From Fratercula arctica (taxonomy: Eukaryota; Chordata; Aves; Charadriiformes; Alcidae): DNA of 64,000 nt. Shown here in pieces: positions 26,642 to 40,200 of this stretch. The notes below the pieces were generated by a model, which saw nothing but the letters and a program-made list of their open reading frames with translations, searched no databases and had not been told where the DNA came from. The stretch lies in NCBI GenBank assembly GCA_947846985.1, contig CANTUZ010000002.1, forward strand, positions 152,639,889 through 152,703,888, given 5' to 3'. Numbering within the stretch: the first letter of the stretch is position 1; every line of letters begins with the position of its first letter. A program made the translations under genes and the position numbers.

Positions 26642-28444
26642 CTTACTGTGCTTCTGTCTGTGCCCCAGAGTGTGGCTGGACAGGACCTGGGCTTCTTTCA
26701 GCTGAAACAAAATCCGAGTTTTGCTCCAGGAACACCTCAAACTCTCTCACTGCTAATGGGTGTTCAGTCCTCAGAGCCAGACTGGACCTAGTCCAAAGTA
26801 ACCACCCTGAAATAATTGTCATGTGGTTTAATTACCTTTTTAATGATCTCTTAGACAGAAGCTTCACTCAGTTATCTGTGTCTAATACCTACTGGTAGCC
26901 TATTACTGTGTGAATTCATCTATTCCCTTTTGGAGTCTGTTTGTACTTTTGACCTGCTTTAAGAAGCCCAACTGTGAAGCTGCCCTTCCTATTAACCACT
27001 ATGTGTTTTTCTTTGTTTCAAACCTATTACCTAGTAATTTGGGTTCTACCTGTGGCGGGTATTATGAAAAGTTATGAACACCTTTCCACCTTCTCCTCAA
27101 TGGTCATAATTTTATAGACTTCTGTCTCATCCCATCTGTGTTGTTTTCATTCCAGACTGAGGTCCCTTTTCAAGTCTTTCCTCATACTAAAGCAATGAGA
27201 TCATCCTTGTTGCCCTTCTCAGCTCGTTTTCAAGTTGTGCTGTATCCTTTTGGAGACAGGGTGACCTGACCCACATACGCTACTCCCCATACTGATGTAT
27301 TGAAGATAAGCATGATGAACCAGTCGATCCTTTTGGAGAATATCTCACACTATTTATTTGCTGCATTGATATCTCTGGCAGCACCACTGCACTTTGAAAC
27401 TGTATTTCAAGAAAATACTGGGAAAAAAAGGACTCAAAATCTGAAATGAGAAAGAGGTAGAGCACAAAAAGGGTTGTCTATTTCATCTGATGTTAGGTTA
27501 AATAACCTAGGGAAAGTCACAAAAGAGTTGGAAGGCAAAGTGTTGAATTGCAGTCTTTGAGGAATCATCTCAATTTGAGTGACAACTGAATGACAAAGTT
27601 ACAAGTGACTGAACTTGTTTATGCATTAGAAAAAAAATTAATCTGCATAACAAGGTTTCTATGTCAAATAACTTTTAGTTAGGGCAAGACTCAGCTCTGA
27701 AACACTGAATTCTGTGTTGGAAAAAGAGACAAACAGTAAATCTGCCATTCAGCCTTACTGAAGTGCTTTACACCAAGATGCTGCAGCAGCAAAAATATAT
27801 AGACCAGACCAGAGAAATTACCCTTTCCAAATAAGTGTATTTTCATAAAGTGCAAGATTCTGCCCCTATATAGTAAACACGATCTTTGTCATTACATTCA
27901 AGACATGCAAGGAAAAAATAGTTTCTTGGGAACATTTTCAAATCATAATTTCTTACGGAGTAGAAGTTTATAGTTCAGCCATATGAAAATGGTGAAAATG
28001 TATTTCTGTGCCTGCTCTTGCTCTGTCACAAGTAACTCACCCTTCTTGCTTTGCGATGGAGACAAGTGTATTTTCAAGCAGGAGCACCCTGAAGCTGCTT
28101 CAGAAGTTGCTATATGAGGCTGACTATAAACAAATGTCTATGTGCATCTTTTAATATCACACATTAAGATTAAAATTACAGCCATTACAGCTCTAATTCT
28201 GAAGTGTCATTTCACAGCTAAGAATAATAATTGTTCATTAAAACTTTCTGAGGGATTTTTTACCGCTTGTCAAATATTCCCCAGATTCTGCAAACTTTCT
28301 AAGCTTCTTCAAAAGAACGCCTTTTCAAATTCTCACCTCCATTTGCAGTTCTTGTTTAGTCTGTGTAAGAAAAGCTGGATATGGATGATAATGTCAGAGG
28401 GGGATAACAATAAAAGCAAGGAAAATAGTTAAAGATGAATCCAA
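26642..28444. other. Unique sequence between two CR1 copies
   Basis: About 1.8 kb of AT-rich sequence with no recognised gene or repeat. The longest open frames are 96-101 codons and unrecognised; one of them overlaps the end of the upstream CR1. Confidence 0.5.
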
Positions 28445-28964
28445 ACTTGGAGGTCATCTACTGTGTACAGTTCTGGCCCCCACAATTCAAAAAAGACACG
28501 GCCAGACTGGATAGGGACCAAAGGAGGGCTGCAAAGATGATCAAAGGGCTGGACAACCTGCCCTGTGAGGGAAGACTGAGGGAGTTAGTTAGGTCTTTTC
28601 ACCCTGGAGAAAAGAAGGCTCGGGTGGGAACTCATCACAGTATTCCACTACTTAAAGGGAAGCTACAAAGAGGACAGAGGCTTTCTCCTCACCAAGGAAC
28701 CACGTTGGAGAGGAAAAGGGTCAATGGGCACAAGTTGCGCCAGGAGAGATTTCATCTCAATGTAAGAAAGACATCTTTTACATGAGAACAATTTGTCACT
28801 GGAACAATCTCCTCAGGAACACGGTGGAGGCCCCATCACTGGAGGTTTTCAAGATGTGATTAAGGCAGGTTGCTAGATAATCTCGTCTAGGCTCCCTTTT
28901 CCATGGAAGCTTGGAACAAATGACCTTTAGAGGTCCTTTCCAACTTGGGCTGTTCTATGATTCT
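28445..28964 (+). mobile_element. CR1 LINE, 5'-truncated, older subfamily
   Basis: The element reads on the plus strand from a block encoding YCVQFW..QFKKD, through QRRAAKMIKGLDNL and GRLREL, to CTGGAACAATCT and GTGGAGGCCCCATCACTGGAGG. It ends with TGACCTTTAGAGGTCC, TTCCAACTTGGGC and TTCTATGATTCTG. A frame runs 28435-28785 but departs from the conserved protein after LREL, where small indels (for example GTTAGTTAGG near 28585) shift it. It is more diverged from the other copies in the window than they are from each other, so it probably belongs to a different, older CR1 subfamily. Confidence 0.92.
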
Positions 28965-31130
28965 GCCAGGGCTTGCTGTGTAACTAGAGCAAGACCAGGA
29001 ATTGGTGTGTCCCCACTTCTGTTTAATATGGTCATCAGACCACAGGAGAGGTCAGAGCTCCAAAATGGGGCCATTTGAGGCCAGCCAGGGCTCCTTGTAC
29101 TGGAATGTGCAATCGTTACAAATGCCTGTTGTTTTCACTATTGGCTCTCTAGGAGGACAGAGGGAGTACATGGTAGTACTATTAAGATGCATTTTCTCTT
29201 TAAGACTTGCTGAAATTTTTCTGTTAATTGTTTTTCCAAGTGGAAACTGAGTTTTTGAGAGAACTCATCAAACCTGCTTTCTCTAGCTGTGTGCAGGGAT
29301 ATTGGCTTAGCACTAACTCAACATGGAAACCATCCCTTCTTTTATTTCCATGTTGCAGCCCCAGGAGAAGCCTGCTCTCCATGCCATATCAAGCTGATAT
29401 TCACGTGAACATGCTGTGGTTGTGCATAACTGACCGAAATCTGGCATGCACAGCTCAGTCCCAAAAGCCCTCGGGCTTCTCTCACCTCTCCAGCTGCTTT
29501 CTTGTGTAAGTGGTGGGATAACCAAACACCAGCTGAAACCCCAAAACTTCTGTGTAGCTTCAAACATGGAAATACTACAGCACTGGGGGAGGGTGTCACA
29601 AATTTGGAAGGGTCATAGTAGGAAGCAAACCTACAGAGACACAGAAATCTGATCACCTCCACTACAGAGAAAGGGAACTGCAGCCGCCCTTCTGCACCTC
29701 AGCTCTTGATAATTTTAGACACATTAAAGTGCAATTAAAGTGATCTATTTTTGCATAACTGTCTTATGGAGGACAGATCTAAGTCTAACTTGTAAGCTGG
29801 GCAGTAAGAGGAGTGGTGATGCACCAGTATGTTATTGTTATGGTTGATGTCAGATGTTATCCAACAACACCAAATTTATTATTATTAGCTGCTCACTTTG
29901 GTTTGTCATCCTGCTTTTCCTACTTTGAAAGTAATTTAATGTAATGTACTGTCATGTTCTCCTTCTTCAAGAGTTTGTTTGAAAGGAATGCTACGGTGCA
30001 AGAAACACAATCTACTTTCACATTCTGCACTGGGATCTGATAAGGAATGGCAGAAAATGTGCTTCCCTCACTGGTCCATCTAGCTGGTAGGACTATAAAC
30101 TTCTACTACAGCTTAAATGAATAAAAGTCCTTTTAAGGTTACAAGAGAAGCAGAAATGTGAATTGAAGAAATGTATTTGCCATGTTATCAACCTGAAAAC
30201 ACAACTGTTTCCCTGTAAGGTTTTTCTTATTTTCTACTGGGTTTGCATGTTAGAAATCTAACACAAGTGTACGTGCATGCATACACACACAGGCACACAT
30301 GTATGCACACTGTTAATCTCACCCTTGCCTTCTGCAAGCCCAGGCACTCAAAAGCACTGTGACTGTCAGTAACAGGCCTATTCTGATGTGCTACCGTTTT
30401 TTCTGCTTGTAACACTTTTTTGAAGATGAAGACTAGTGTCTTAGACTGCTTTCGAGGTGTCATTTTTTCATCATTTGCCTATAAAGAGCAGTTTCAACCT
30501 GACCAGGATTACAAGGCAGAGGGAGGGGATATCCCTGCACCCAGGGGAGTGGATATTGGGTTGTACTGGTGTGCTGCTGATGCTTAAGTGACCCACACCC
30601 CAGCACACCCTGGAGCCCTTGCGTGGAGGTACATTGAGTTGGAGGCAGCGGCCACACAGCTGTCTGTCAGTTCTGAGCTGGATAAAGCCCTCACAGGCTA
30701 TTGCCCACCAACACATCAAAGCACCTCTGTTGGCCACTCCAACTTGCAGCCTTGACAGACGTGGACCTGTAGATGCAGAGACCGAAGAAGCCATAAGGGG
30801 CTCACAGATGGCCTCCTGTGAGGCCAAGAGAGACCTTTTCCCATGTCTATGGCACTTTATAATGCTCTGGAAACTCTTATGTTACATAGACCAACATACT
30901 TGCACATGCCTGTATCTTTGTAGACACAGGACTTCCAGCAAACTCTTTGATTCTTCCACTTTTAGAAGACTGGAATTAACTTTTCCACAAGGATAAATTT
31001 CCCATTTCTGTCCTGGGCAATTTGCAGAAAATCATATCCTAGGCATGGAGAAGGACTGAACACTCTCTTATCTACTGCATCTCAGCTGAATAGAATCTGC
31101 TTTGGGAATCTAGAGAAGGCAGGTGTTTAT
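28965..31130. other. Unique sequence, no gene recognised
   Basis: Mostly unique sequence with overlapping short frames on both strands (29228-29662 and 30471-30996), none resembling a family I know. It contains a small CA/CACACA-type run at 30269-30310. Confidence 0.45.
30269..30310. repeat. CA-rich simple repeat
   Basis: Imperfect alternating purine-pyrimidine CA/TG units (CATACACACACAGGCACACA and neighbours). Short and interrupted. Confidence 0.75.
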
Positions 31131-31388
31131 CATAGAATCATAGAATTATAGAATCATAGAATGGTTCGGGTTAGAAGGGCCCTTAAAGATCATCTAGTTC
31201 CAACCCCCCTGCCATGGACAGGGACACCTCCCACTAGACCAGGTTGCTCAAAGCCCCATCCAGCCTGGCCTTGAACACTTCCAGGGATGGGGCATCCACA
31301 ACTTCTCTGGGCAACCTGTTCCAGTGTCTCACCACCCTCACAGTAAAGAATTTCTTCCTGATACCTAATCTAAATCTCCCCTCTTTCT
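31131..31388 (-). mobile_element. CR1 LINE 3' fragment
   Basis: Four CATAGAAT-type units (one mutated to ATTATAG) begin the block. GGTTAGAAGGGCCCTTAAAG, ATCATCTAGTTCCAACCCCC, CAGGGATGGGGCATCCACAA, GGGCAACCTGTTCCAGTGTC and CTTCCTGATACCTAATCTAA follow. This is the reverse complement of the CR1 3' UTR and the last about 40 codons of ORF2. The match fades at CCCCTCTTTCTTTAA, so the copy is strongly 5'-truncated. Confidence 0.93.
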
Positions 31389-34197
31389 TTAATTATGTAG
31401 GCATATTGCTATTCCTGCAGCTGTAACTAGTCTTGGAGGATGCTCAGAGCTCCTGGTAAGGGCAAATGAATCTCCTGGTGAGTGGGAAAAGTATAGGAAA
31501 TAGCTCTAAGGGTCATGATCCTGCTTAATCTGTTTCTTATGGGGTCCTGTATAACTATCCACTGGTCTCCATGGGCATTGTGGATGGAGAGAGTGGGTAG
31601 CCTGGGTTCACTAAACTCTCTCCTCCTTGCCTTCCAGCCTGAGTAACCACAAGGTCAGAGACAGCCACTGAATTGAGTAGCCAAAAGGAATATGCTGTTG
31701 TGCTTCTGCACTAAATGTTATCTCATTACAGCATCCAAATTCTTGCTTGTTAGTGTCTGGCTGCCATGAAGCCCCCGGGGATGGCCCCCAGCTTGGCAGC
31801 TTTGTGGCATGGCAATATCTCAAGAGAAACTAATACCTCAAGAGAAATCCTGTTCCGTTGGTGCCTGCGCTAGTTATCGTATTATTGTCAATATTACCAT
31901 TACATAACACTATAACGTGATAGAGTGAAACGAGTTCCCTCCCAGGTTTGTGGCATGGATTAGTACGGATAATATTCGGAGTGATAAGAACAGCTATCCA
32001 GTATATTCTCCTAATGCTGAAACATTAGATGATTTAAATGAGGGTAATCAACCCCTTACCATCAATAAAGGCTTTACATGGTAACTTTTGATACTAATTG
32101 AATATCTCTGCTTCTAAAAGAATGGAAAATAAGAGGTATTATCGGCTCGCTTTTTTTTTTCCCCTTGCAGCATAGTCTCAAACCAGCAGCTCCCTCAGAA
32201 GGCTGCTCAGAAGGTGGAAAAAATGGGAGCGAGAACAACTGAAGCCACAGTGCAAAGGCAACCTCACCCCCAGCTGAGAAGACCTTGCCCTTGATGCTGG
32301 TGCTGATGCCTTCGGCAATGTCTGATCATTTCACCTCTCCTTTGTTTCATCTTTCACCACTTAAGTGTAAGAGTTCAGGAGCTGTGTGTATCTTGTCTTT
32401 ACATTTTTTCTCGCCTAAGCAAGTCAAGACCAGACATACCTGGAAGAAAAAAAATCTGGGGGCAGATTTATTTTAAAAGTATCCTCCCCCCCAGTAACTC
32501 AGCGATGATGGTTTCCTATATAAAGACTTGAGCAGATTCATTTTTAGAAAATATGGAGTCTGGGGAATTGTGTGAAAAACATAATTTATTCTTCTTGTCT
32601 TTTAAAATTCAGTGCAGTCCCAAGACACTCCCTTCTCTACTAGCGGCGATATATTGCCAATATCCTCATTAGTGAGCACTGGGAGAAATAAAGTAAAAAA
32701 ACCTTCAGGAGATATAAGGGGGAGAAGACAGGAGAGTACAGAAGAAGCCCCAGCCAAGCAACTAAGAATAGCAGCGATTCAGCTCAGGCTAAAAATATCT
32801 TCATTTCTAGTGACGGGATCCAGACGTGGAAAAAATGCCAGTTCATGTCACTCAGCTCTGACCCAAGCACACGCAGTGAGAGTGTAAGCAAAGAAATGCC
32901 GATTAAACAGAGTTATAAAACTGTGACTCATGGGATCAGAAAGCAGCAGCATTCCAGTTCCCACAACGAAGCAACCCAGCTAGCTGGGCTCACTTGTAAA
33001 ATAATAAAACAGGCCAGTGCTTTTTATATCTGATAGCTTTAATGGCACGGGAATGTCAAACACGCCTTTGCCAGAGATTCATCTCTGCTTTTCGAGCTCC
33101 TTTGAGCTCTCCATGTCAGCTGTGAGCTCCTGAACTCTCTGCAGGTTTCCTACTTTTCTTTCAGCGGAGCAGAGCCGGAGAGCTGACAGCGTTCCTGGCC
33201 GGCTGCCCCGGTGCTCGGCCACTCTGGCCAGCTCGAAGGAGCGCTGGGGAGGACACATTGGGAGGGCAGAAGAGCAAGGGGAAATTTCTTTTCCTGGAAA
33301 TATCTTTGCTGACCTGCGGCTTCCCTGTGCTGGTGTGATTATTTCCAGCACAGCCATGGGCCTGATGAATACGGGCCAGAAGCAATTATGGTGGATCCTA
33401 ATTGCAGGGTGCACATCGCGTTAGATAATGCTGAAATAGGAGGGCAGGGAAGGAATATAGCCTTGCTAAACTCGCCCTTGGAAAGATGTGTAAGTGAAAT
33501 CAAAATGCTTCAGCTGCGTAACACACCTGGGTACACTCATGGGCACCCCCCGCCTAGGCAGCGTGCCCTGGCAAGACTGAACACCACAATTTTAATAGAG
33601 CTTTTCGTTAGCAACTGTGCAGGGTGATGCTGGGGCGGAAAAATTAGAAGAGCAGCTGACTTCAACTACAGCAGAGCAGAGAGAGAGCCCAGCGGCACAG
33701 AAGAGCTCTGCTTGCTCCTTCTTCCCTGCTCTCCAAGGGAAAAAGGATGAGCAGCTCCCACTTCTGCGCTCTGTCTCGGAACCCATAAGGCTGAGAATGA
33801 ACAGGGAGAGAATAAAAAGGCTGCCCTACTGATGCAGATCTGGGGAAGGAGAGAGGACCTGCTCGTTGCTCCCCTTAGTCCTTGGAGAAAAACTTCTGGG
33901 GCTGGAAGATGATCAAAGGGGCAAGGGAACGCAGAGCTCCTTTGCTGCAACGAGCCACATGGGGAGGTGACTCCTGGTAACTGGACCCAGCTGAATTTCA
34001 TGATGAGAACATGGGTGAGAACCTTTGGGTGGACATATCCTGGAGACATGGCAGCACTGCAAATGTCTCAGCCTGCAAACATTAGGAACCAAAAGATGGA
34101 CAAAAGAGATACTTAAGTACCACTTTGGTACTTAACCACCACTTCGCGGTCTTTTTGGCATTCTTTTTGGGTTTTGTGAGCTTTTGGGGGCTTACAG
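31389..34197. other. Unique sequence with a GC-richer patch
   Basis: No gene or transposon recognised. A very strong acceptor-like tract (T-run then CCCCTTGCAG ending at 32170) has no convincing donor partner. The stretch 33060-33960 is GC-richer and carries several overlapping open frames on both strands (up to 127 codons), which argues for composition rather than coding. A 9-bp stem hairpin lies at 34113-34135. Confidence 0.4.
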
Positions 34198-34249
34198 CAC
34201 CCTGAGGCAAAGCGACATCCTCCTGCTTATGGAAAGAAGACCTGGAAAG
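34198..34249 (+). other. Splice-bounded 52-nt segment, possible small exon
   Basis: The segment is preceded by a T/G-rich tract ending GGGGGCTTACAG and followed by a consensus donor after AAAG (GTGAGT). Two of the three frames are open, for example HPEAKRHPPAYGKKTWK. The length and signals fit a small exon, coding or non-coding, but such pairs occur by chance every few kilobases. No linked exon was found. Confidence 0.15.
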
Positions 34250-37200
34250 GTGAGTAGGGAGCAGGCAGGGTGCTCAGTGTAGTCCAGAATCTCACAGACT
34301 ACGGATGATCACCCCAAAGAGAGGCAGAGCTGTCACAGATGTGGCCATGAACCCAGCTCAATCATGTTGCTCTTCAAGTCATACTAAATTGTCAGTCTGT
34401 GAGCAGAATTATGCCAATAAAAGCTTGGGATAGCCAATAAAAGCAACCTGTGTTGCAGATAATAGGGAATTAATCTGGCACACAGTTTCTTGCTTGTGGA
34501 ACAAGTTACCTCTTAATTGGGTGCAGTAAGGAACTCCTTCTCTGTACCTGGACATGCCCTTCCAGAACACAAGATATAAATATCATTTTTTTGGTTTGCT
34601 CAAGGTGTAAATTAAACTAGGACTACTAGAACATATGAAGTCCCAGATAGTACACTCTTGCTGCCCAGTGTCCTCACTCTTGCAGGGAAGTTGGTGGGTC
34701 AAATGAAGCAGGTAACCAGGGAGCTCACACTGACATCTTCATTGCAATGGTAAGACTGGATGATTTGTCTCTGCCTTTCTGAAACTTACTGGCATTTTCT
34801 AAGCTCCTCATCTTTGTCAAGACTGGTCAAAAAGTTTGATTTGAGAAGTACTGGGAGGCAACGACTCACAGAGAGACAGACAGACAGAAATGTAGTTGCA
34901 TAAGCTTTGTCCTATTGGAAAAAAATCTTAAAAAATCCTCTCTACTAACTTTATTACCAAGATCACTTCAAAACAATATAAAAATTAAAGATAAATCAAA
35001 AGTGGCTGCTGCTTAGAAGAAGTTGCATTGAGTGTTTGTGCCTGTATTTCCAGTGACCAAAAGTGTATGCAGCTCATAAGAAAACTTACTTGTTATGAGA
35101 TTTATGCTGCCCAAGAGCAGGCGAAGTGTGGTTCTGTCTGGTGATAAACACTGTGAGTAACATCTCAAAGTGCATCCGTTCTCCTTCTAGAATGTCAAAA
35201 TATAGCTGCTCTGAACTGTAGCAGCCAACTCTGTATTTTGATAATGGCAACTGATTCATAGAAGAACTGTATCAAAGCTCTCGATAAGTCTTTTGACCTC
35301 ATGGTAAATCATCTTCCCATTTACAGACATTTGAGTGGTTATATATGAAGTTAATTGTGTGCCAGAACATTCCTGAATGATGTACTTCAACCTACTTTCA
35401 ATGTGTCTGAAAAATGTCCCTGGTCATAGGAGTAAGAGTGCTGGAAAACACTTTCTTCCTCTCCTCATAAAATTAAACATGATCGTCTTTCTGTATCACA
35501 AGGGCTGCATTTAATTGTTCAGTCCTTTAAAATACAAAAACAGCAAGTGTAAATCCCTTCCAAAGCGAATGACCCAACAAACCTCCTGCTAAAACCTCCG
35601 GTACTTTCCAAATTCCTCCCTTCAGCTTCTCCCCAGCTACTATTGAAAACTCAATGGTCCCTGCAGGCTCTCCAGAAGGAAAAGAAAGATCAGAGTCAAG
35701 AAAACATGGAAATTCATCCCACATCTTCCTCATTTTTGAACTGCAGTGTGTGAAAAGGTGAATTATTGTGAAGATCAGCACTGAGTAAGCTGACCTCTTC
35801 CCTGTTTCTAAGTGGCGTATGTGTCGTTTGGCCACTTTTTTCCTACAGTGTATTTGCAGTTACAGCAGCTATGAAAATGGAAATTTAATAGTAGCTGTGT
35901 GACTGTTTGGAAGACCTGGTTCCATCCCAGGAAATCCTCCGTTCCACCCCATGTGCCCTCTGGGAAGAAATCCACGTACTTTTTTGTAATGTTGGTACGG
36001 CATATGCCTGAGCCCTGGGCCACTCTGACAACTGCTATAGCAAATAAAGCAGATCAGCCCTCCTTTCTCTGCTTGGCAAGAATAGTGTTGGAAAACAGCA
36101 CTGGAAGGAAAGGGCAGAGAGGACCTCACTGATCATGTCTATGCTCAGCACCGTCATTTCCAACTCACCCCAGGCCAACAGGCTTAAAGCTATGTCAGTC
36201 CACAAGACTGCAAATCTATAGGATGGTAAAGCTGCTGTCCAGATTTTCATGCCCAGATCACTCCTCCTGCCTTTTAGAAGCTTGGGGTGGGTGGGGGATG
36301 CTTTGTTGCCTATCAGGCCAGAAAGGTGCAGAGGAGAGAGGCGGCGATCCCTGTGTTCAGCCCAGGTGCCTGCATTCTCTGAAGTGCGACGGCTCAGCCT
36401 GTGATCCAGCTGCCTCCCTGTAAATGGAAAGCATCAGAAAGACTCTTTCATCAGGCTAAAACTGAAGACGATAGTTTTACAGAATATATATAAGTAAGCA
36501 GGAATGTAGGCCAAGAGTATTAATAATTACTGACTAATGATCTCTGACACAGTATTAGGGGGGGAAGAGGTAAAGGCTCAGTGTAGTTCATTAATCCACC
36601 CAAGCAGAATACCCAGGGTTGCAATATTGAATTAGCCTTTTCTGTGACCCAGATAAACTGGGGAAGGAAAATTTCAGGATGGAAAAATTGCCGTTAGGAT
36701 TTTGCCCTGCCAGATAATCCAACAAATACCTAATTTTCATCTTAATAAGAAAATTGTGCATTGCTCCCCATTCGGTGCTTTTCACTTTTGGTTCAAAGCA
36801 TTTTGAAAAGTCAGCAACTGCTGGGATCACTTTGGCTCGGGAAACACTTCACTCACCGCTGAAATCAGGCAGTGTGCTGTATAGAGGTGTAAAAACTGCT
36901 GTATAGAGCTCTAGTGTAAAAACAAGATCCCATAAATGGTGCTCGCTCTCTTCCCACCCAGAAGCACAGAGGGGCGCTACATAGGTGGGATGGAGCCACT
37001 CAAGCTAGATGCCAACCACAACACAGTCTCATGATGAGCACACCACAATTTTTAATGCTTTTTTCCATCAGGCCCCTTATTTATGTAAGACACAACAAGC
37101 AAGGGACTACCAGGTCAGCTCAACTCCATACAGCACTTGAAGCCCAGTCCTCCATCTCTGAAAAAGGCCATCTTTGGAGGATCCAGAAGCTTGAAGAACT

Positions 37201-40200
37201 GTCCCCCAAGGCAGTCATGCAATGATTTTCCCCAAAAGATGGCTTCTTTCAATCCCCTTTCATGTATATCAATATAGCTTATGACCCAGAACTACAAAGT
37301 AGAAATCCATTCCACAAATGCACAAATGTTTTTACACTGATCTATTCTGATTGCGGGTACTGCTGTTATCGAGAAAGTTGCTTTTTCCTAGCAAGTCTCC
37401 AGTCGTCCCTGAAAAACAGTTGTTTAAAATACCTGAGCCCTCTTCCTCTAGGATATTTGGTCCATCCCTTTGCAGGAAACTTCACTGCAGGGACAAGTAT
37501 AATTTGGATTTCTACACGCTCCCTCAGCACAGTTGTCAATATTTCTTTCTCACGAGGGGAACAAAAAAGCCAATCTATACAAATCTTGATAAAGCATTTC
37601 TATTCATAGGATTAAGGATTTCAGCCTTCAGGCTGTATACTTTACGTCCGTTCCTACATGTTCAAGTATCCCTTGAGTCTGGTTGCTTTGGCATCTGTAA
37701 TGCATGTTGACTTAGAGCATTGCAGAATGTGCTGGGTTTCCTACAGTTGTGCAGTAGTTTGCTGTTCATTTCATGTCAACCATCTGCTCAGACCTTACTT
37801 TTCTCCCATGTGCAGCCTGGTTGAAATCAGAATTGACAGAGTCAATATATATGGGAAAACCAGAGAAGTTAATAAAAGAGTTAAAAGTGCAGGGATTTCG
37901 AAGGCAGCACAGAGTTGCTCTGTTTTCCTGCCAGTCACCTTAAGTTTCCACAACATTTGAGTTATACACTTCAAAAATGTATCTACAAAAACATCCAAGC
38001 ACATTTTGTTCCTGACTTTTTTGGTTGTGGAAGGAGAAGTGACCAACTGGTTTTAAAATAATAGCTCTATAGATCTCTTCTGGGGTATATGCCTGGCTTA
38101 AGCAGAAAGCAAATCTCCGAGTATTGACTGAAAGGTGATTAAACTGCAGCTGCTCCAGAAATAATGTTAAAACCGCAACTCACACAACGGGAGGCCGCCT
38201 GAAACCTCTCCGTTCTCCATCACTCCCAGGACAGATTCCTGCTCTCCTTCAAGCTGGGAGGTGCGTCTTAGGTAAAGACTTGGCTGCTCACAGAGGTGGG
38301 TGCTACTCCTGGGGTGCTCCCCCCGGCTCCTCATGCCAGCCATGGCAAACACCTCTTCTAAGGCACAGGGAAGAGCCAAGTGCATCAGGACTTCACCATA
38401 CGGCCAGTGGATTCCCAAGCACAGCAGGCAAGCCGGTGCTGGGAGGAGCATTTTAAGAAATGAAAAAGACTTTGCTATAATTATAAAGTCAGAATCTAAG
38501 TTGTAGGGCAGTGCACTGGGACTGTCTCTTGTGCTGGTTTCTAACCACTGTCTCATCACTTGTTCCCTCTATCATGGGCCTATCAGGATTTTTTTTTTTT
38601 CAGGTGATGGGTTCAACCAGCCTGTACAAACAGGAATGCTGTGGTTGGGTTTGTTCCTTTTCATATGAAAAGCACAGACATTTCAGAGCTGAATCAAGAG
38701 TTTTTATCCCCTCTCTATGAAAGGGAGAAGGTTGCATCTGCCCATACCTCTGTCATCCAGCACCATGAGGAGTGCCATAGAGTTAGATGGGAAGAGTGAA
38801 CTATTGAATGGGTACCTCTTCTCATGAATGCTATATTTCTGGAGATGCCACTTCATACACATATTAAAGATTCCTAGTAATCTTGAATGTTTTACTGCAG
38901 GTTTAAACAGTTCATGTCACCAGTTAGCCCTGTGGTCAGTGCTGCATGCCCAGCTGCCATGGGCTACATGTGGTGTTTGCAATGATCTTGTGCACAATTC
39001 TTCTCCCAGAAATGTTACAGAAACAAAACACGCAGGAATGACATCAAGTGCAAAGGTAGCGCAAATCATTTCAGTGAGTATGGTTTTCATTATCAGCAAG
39101 GATATCTTACCAAAAAATGGGCAGTAAAGTGTGCGCTCCAAGGTAGCTGCCTATACACACATAAAATAGGCAAATGCTGAATACTGGTGGGAGCATATTT
39201 GTTTTGTCAAGTAGCAAAAGAAGAAAAATGATCCCAGCTGAACAGAAAACAGAAAATAAAATAGCAGGTATCACCCTCCAGGTTTTTTAAGCTGTCTACT
39301 TCTGGTGTGGAATCTGAAGACAGAAGGGACTTTTCATTGTTTTGAAAACTCATTCCTTGGTCTTTCTGCTGTGCAAAAGGGAAGGCAGAAGGTCAGCATG
39401 ATTAGACCAAGCCAGAATGATATATCAACCTTGGCTACAAAAAGCCCTTGGCTAGGAAGAAACCTCAAGGGCTTTTATGGGTGCAAGGGCCATGGTTTGC
39501 ATACAGCAAATACCAAATCAAAGTATATCCTTGCCTACCATGTGTATGGGGACTGTATCTATTAATTTTATACCAAACCCATTAACAGAAATCATTAGTA
39601 GTTATTTCTAATTTAGACAGAAATTGAATGTTTGATGGGATATCACTAGTTTATTTTGTGATGAATCCAGCATATATTGAGCTGTAATTACTTGGATCTG
39701 GGTAAACTCTTGAAGGATGTCATGTGATTACTAAAGGTGCTTTAAATCTCTTTTCCAACAAAATTTCATGCTCCTTCCTAGTCTACCAACAGTCACAAAA
39801 GTATGATTCTGTGACCTTATTCATATTTTCAGTTGTTGAAGTTCAATGCCACTGGGATGGGATATTTATAGTAACTTGAGAAATACTGAAGCCTTACTTC
39901 CAGTGAGACTAGAAATGTAAACTTTCCTTAAACCTTATTTGCGACAATTTTGTTCCTTACAACGTAGTTAGTGTCACATCCCATTCAGAATCTGGTTTCA
40001 TTCTTTTCTATGTAAGAATTTAGTATCACCTTTACTGCCCCTCTGCTCAAGCTGTTTTATAATGATTCATATTTCTTTAGAATACCTAAATACCTAAATT
40101 CATAAAGAAAATACTGAACAAGACTTGCTTGTTCAATAAATATTTTTTTCCTATTTTTTGCTAGCTCTCCTCATTTTATCATAAAACTCTTAATACTTGG

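Noticed and set aside
32150..32170. Very strong acceptor-like tract (T-run, CCCCTTGCAG)
   Set aside because: No donor with a credible open segment downstream; T-runs followed by CAG are common.
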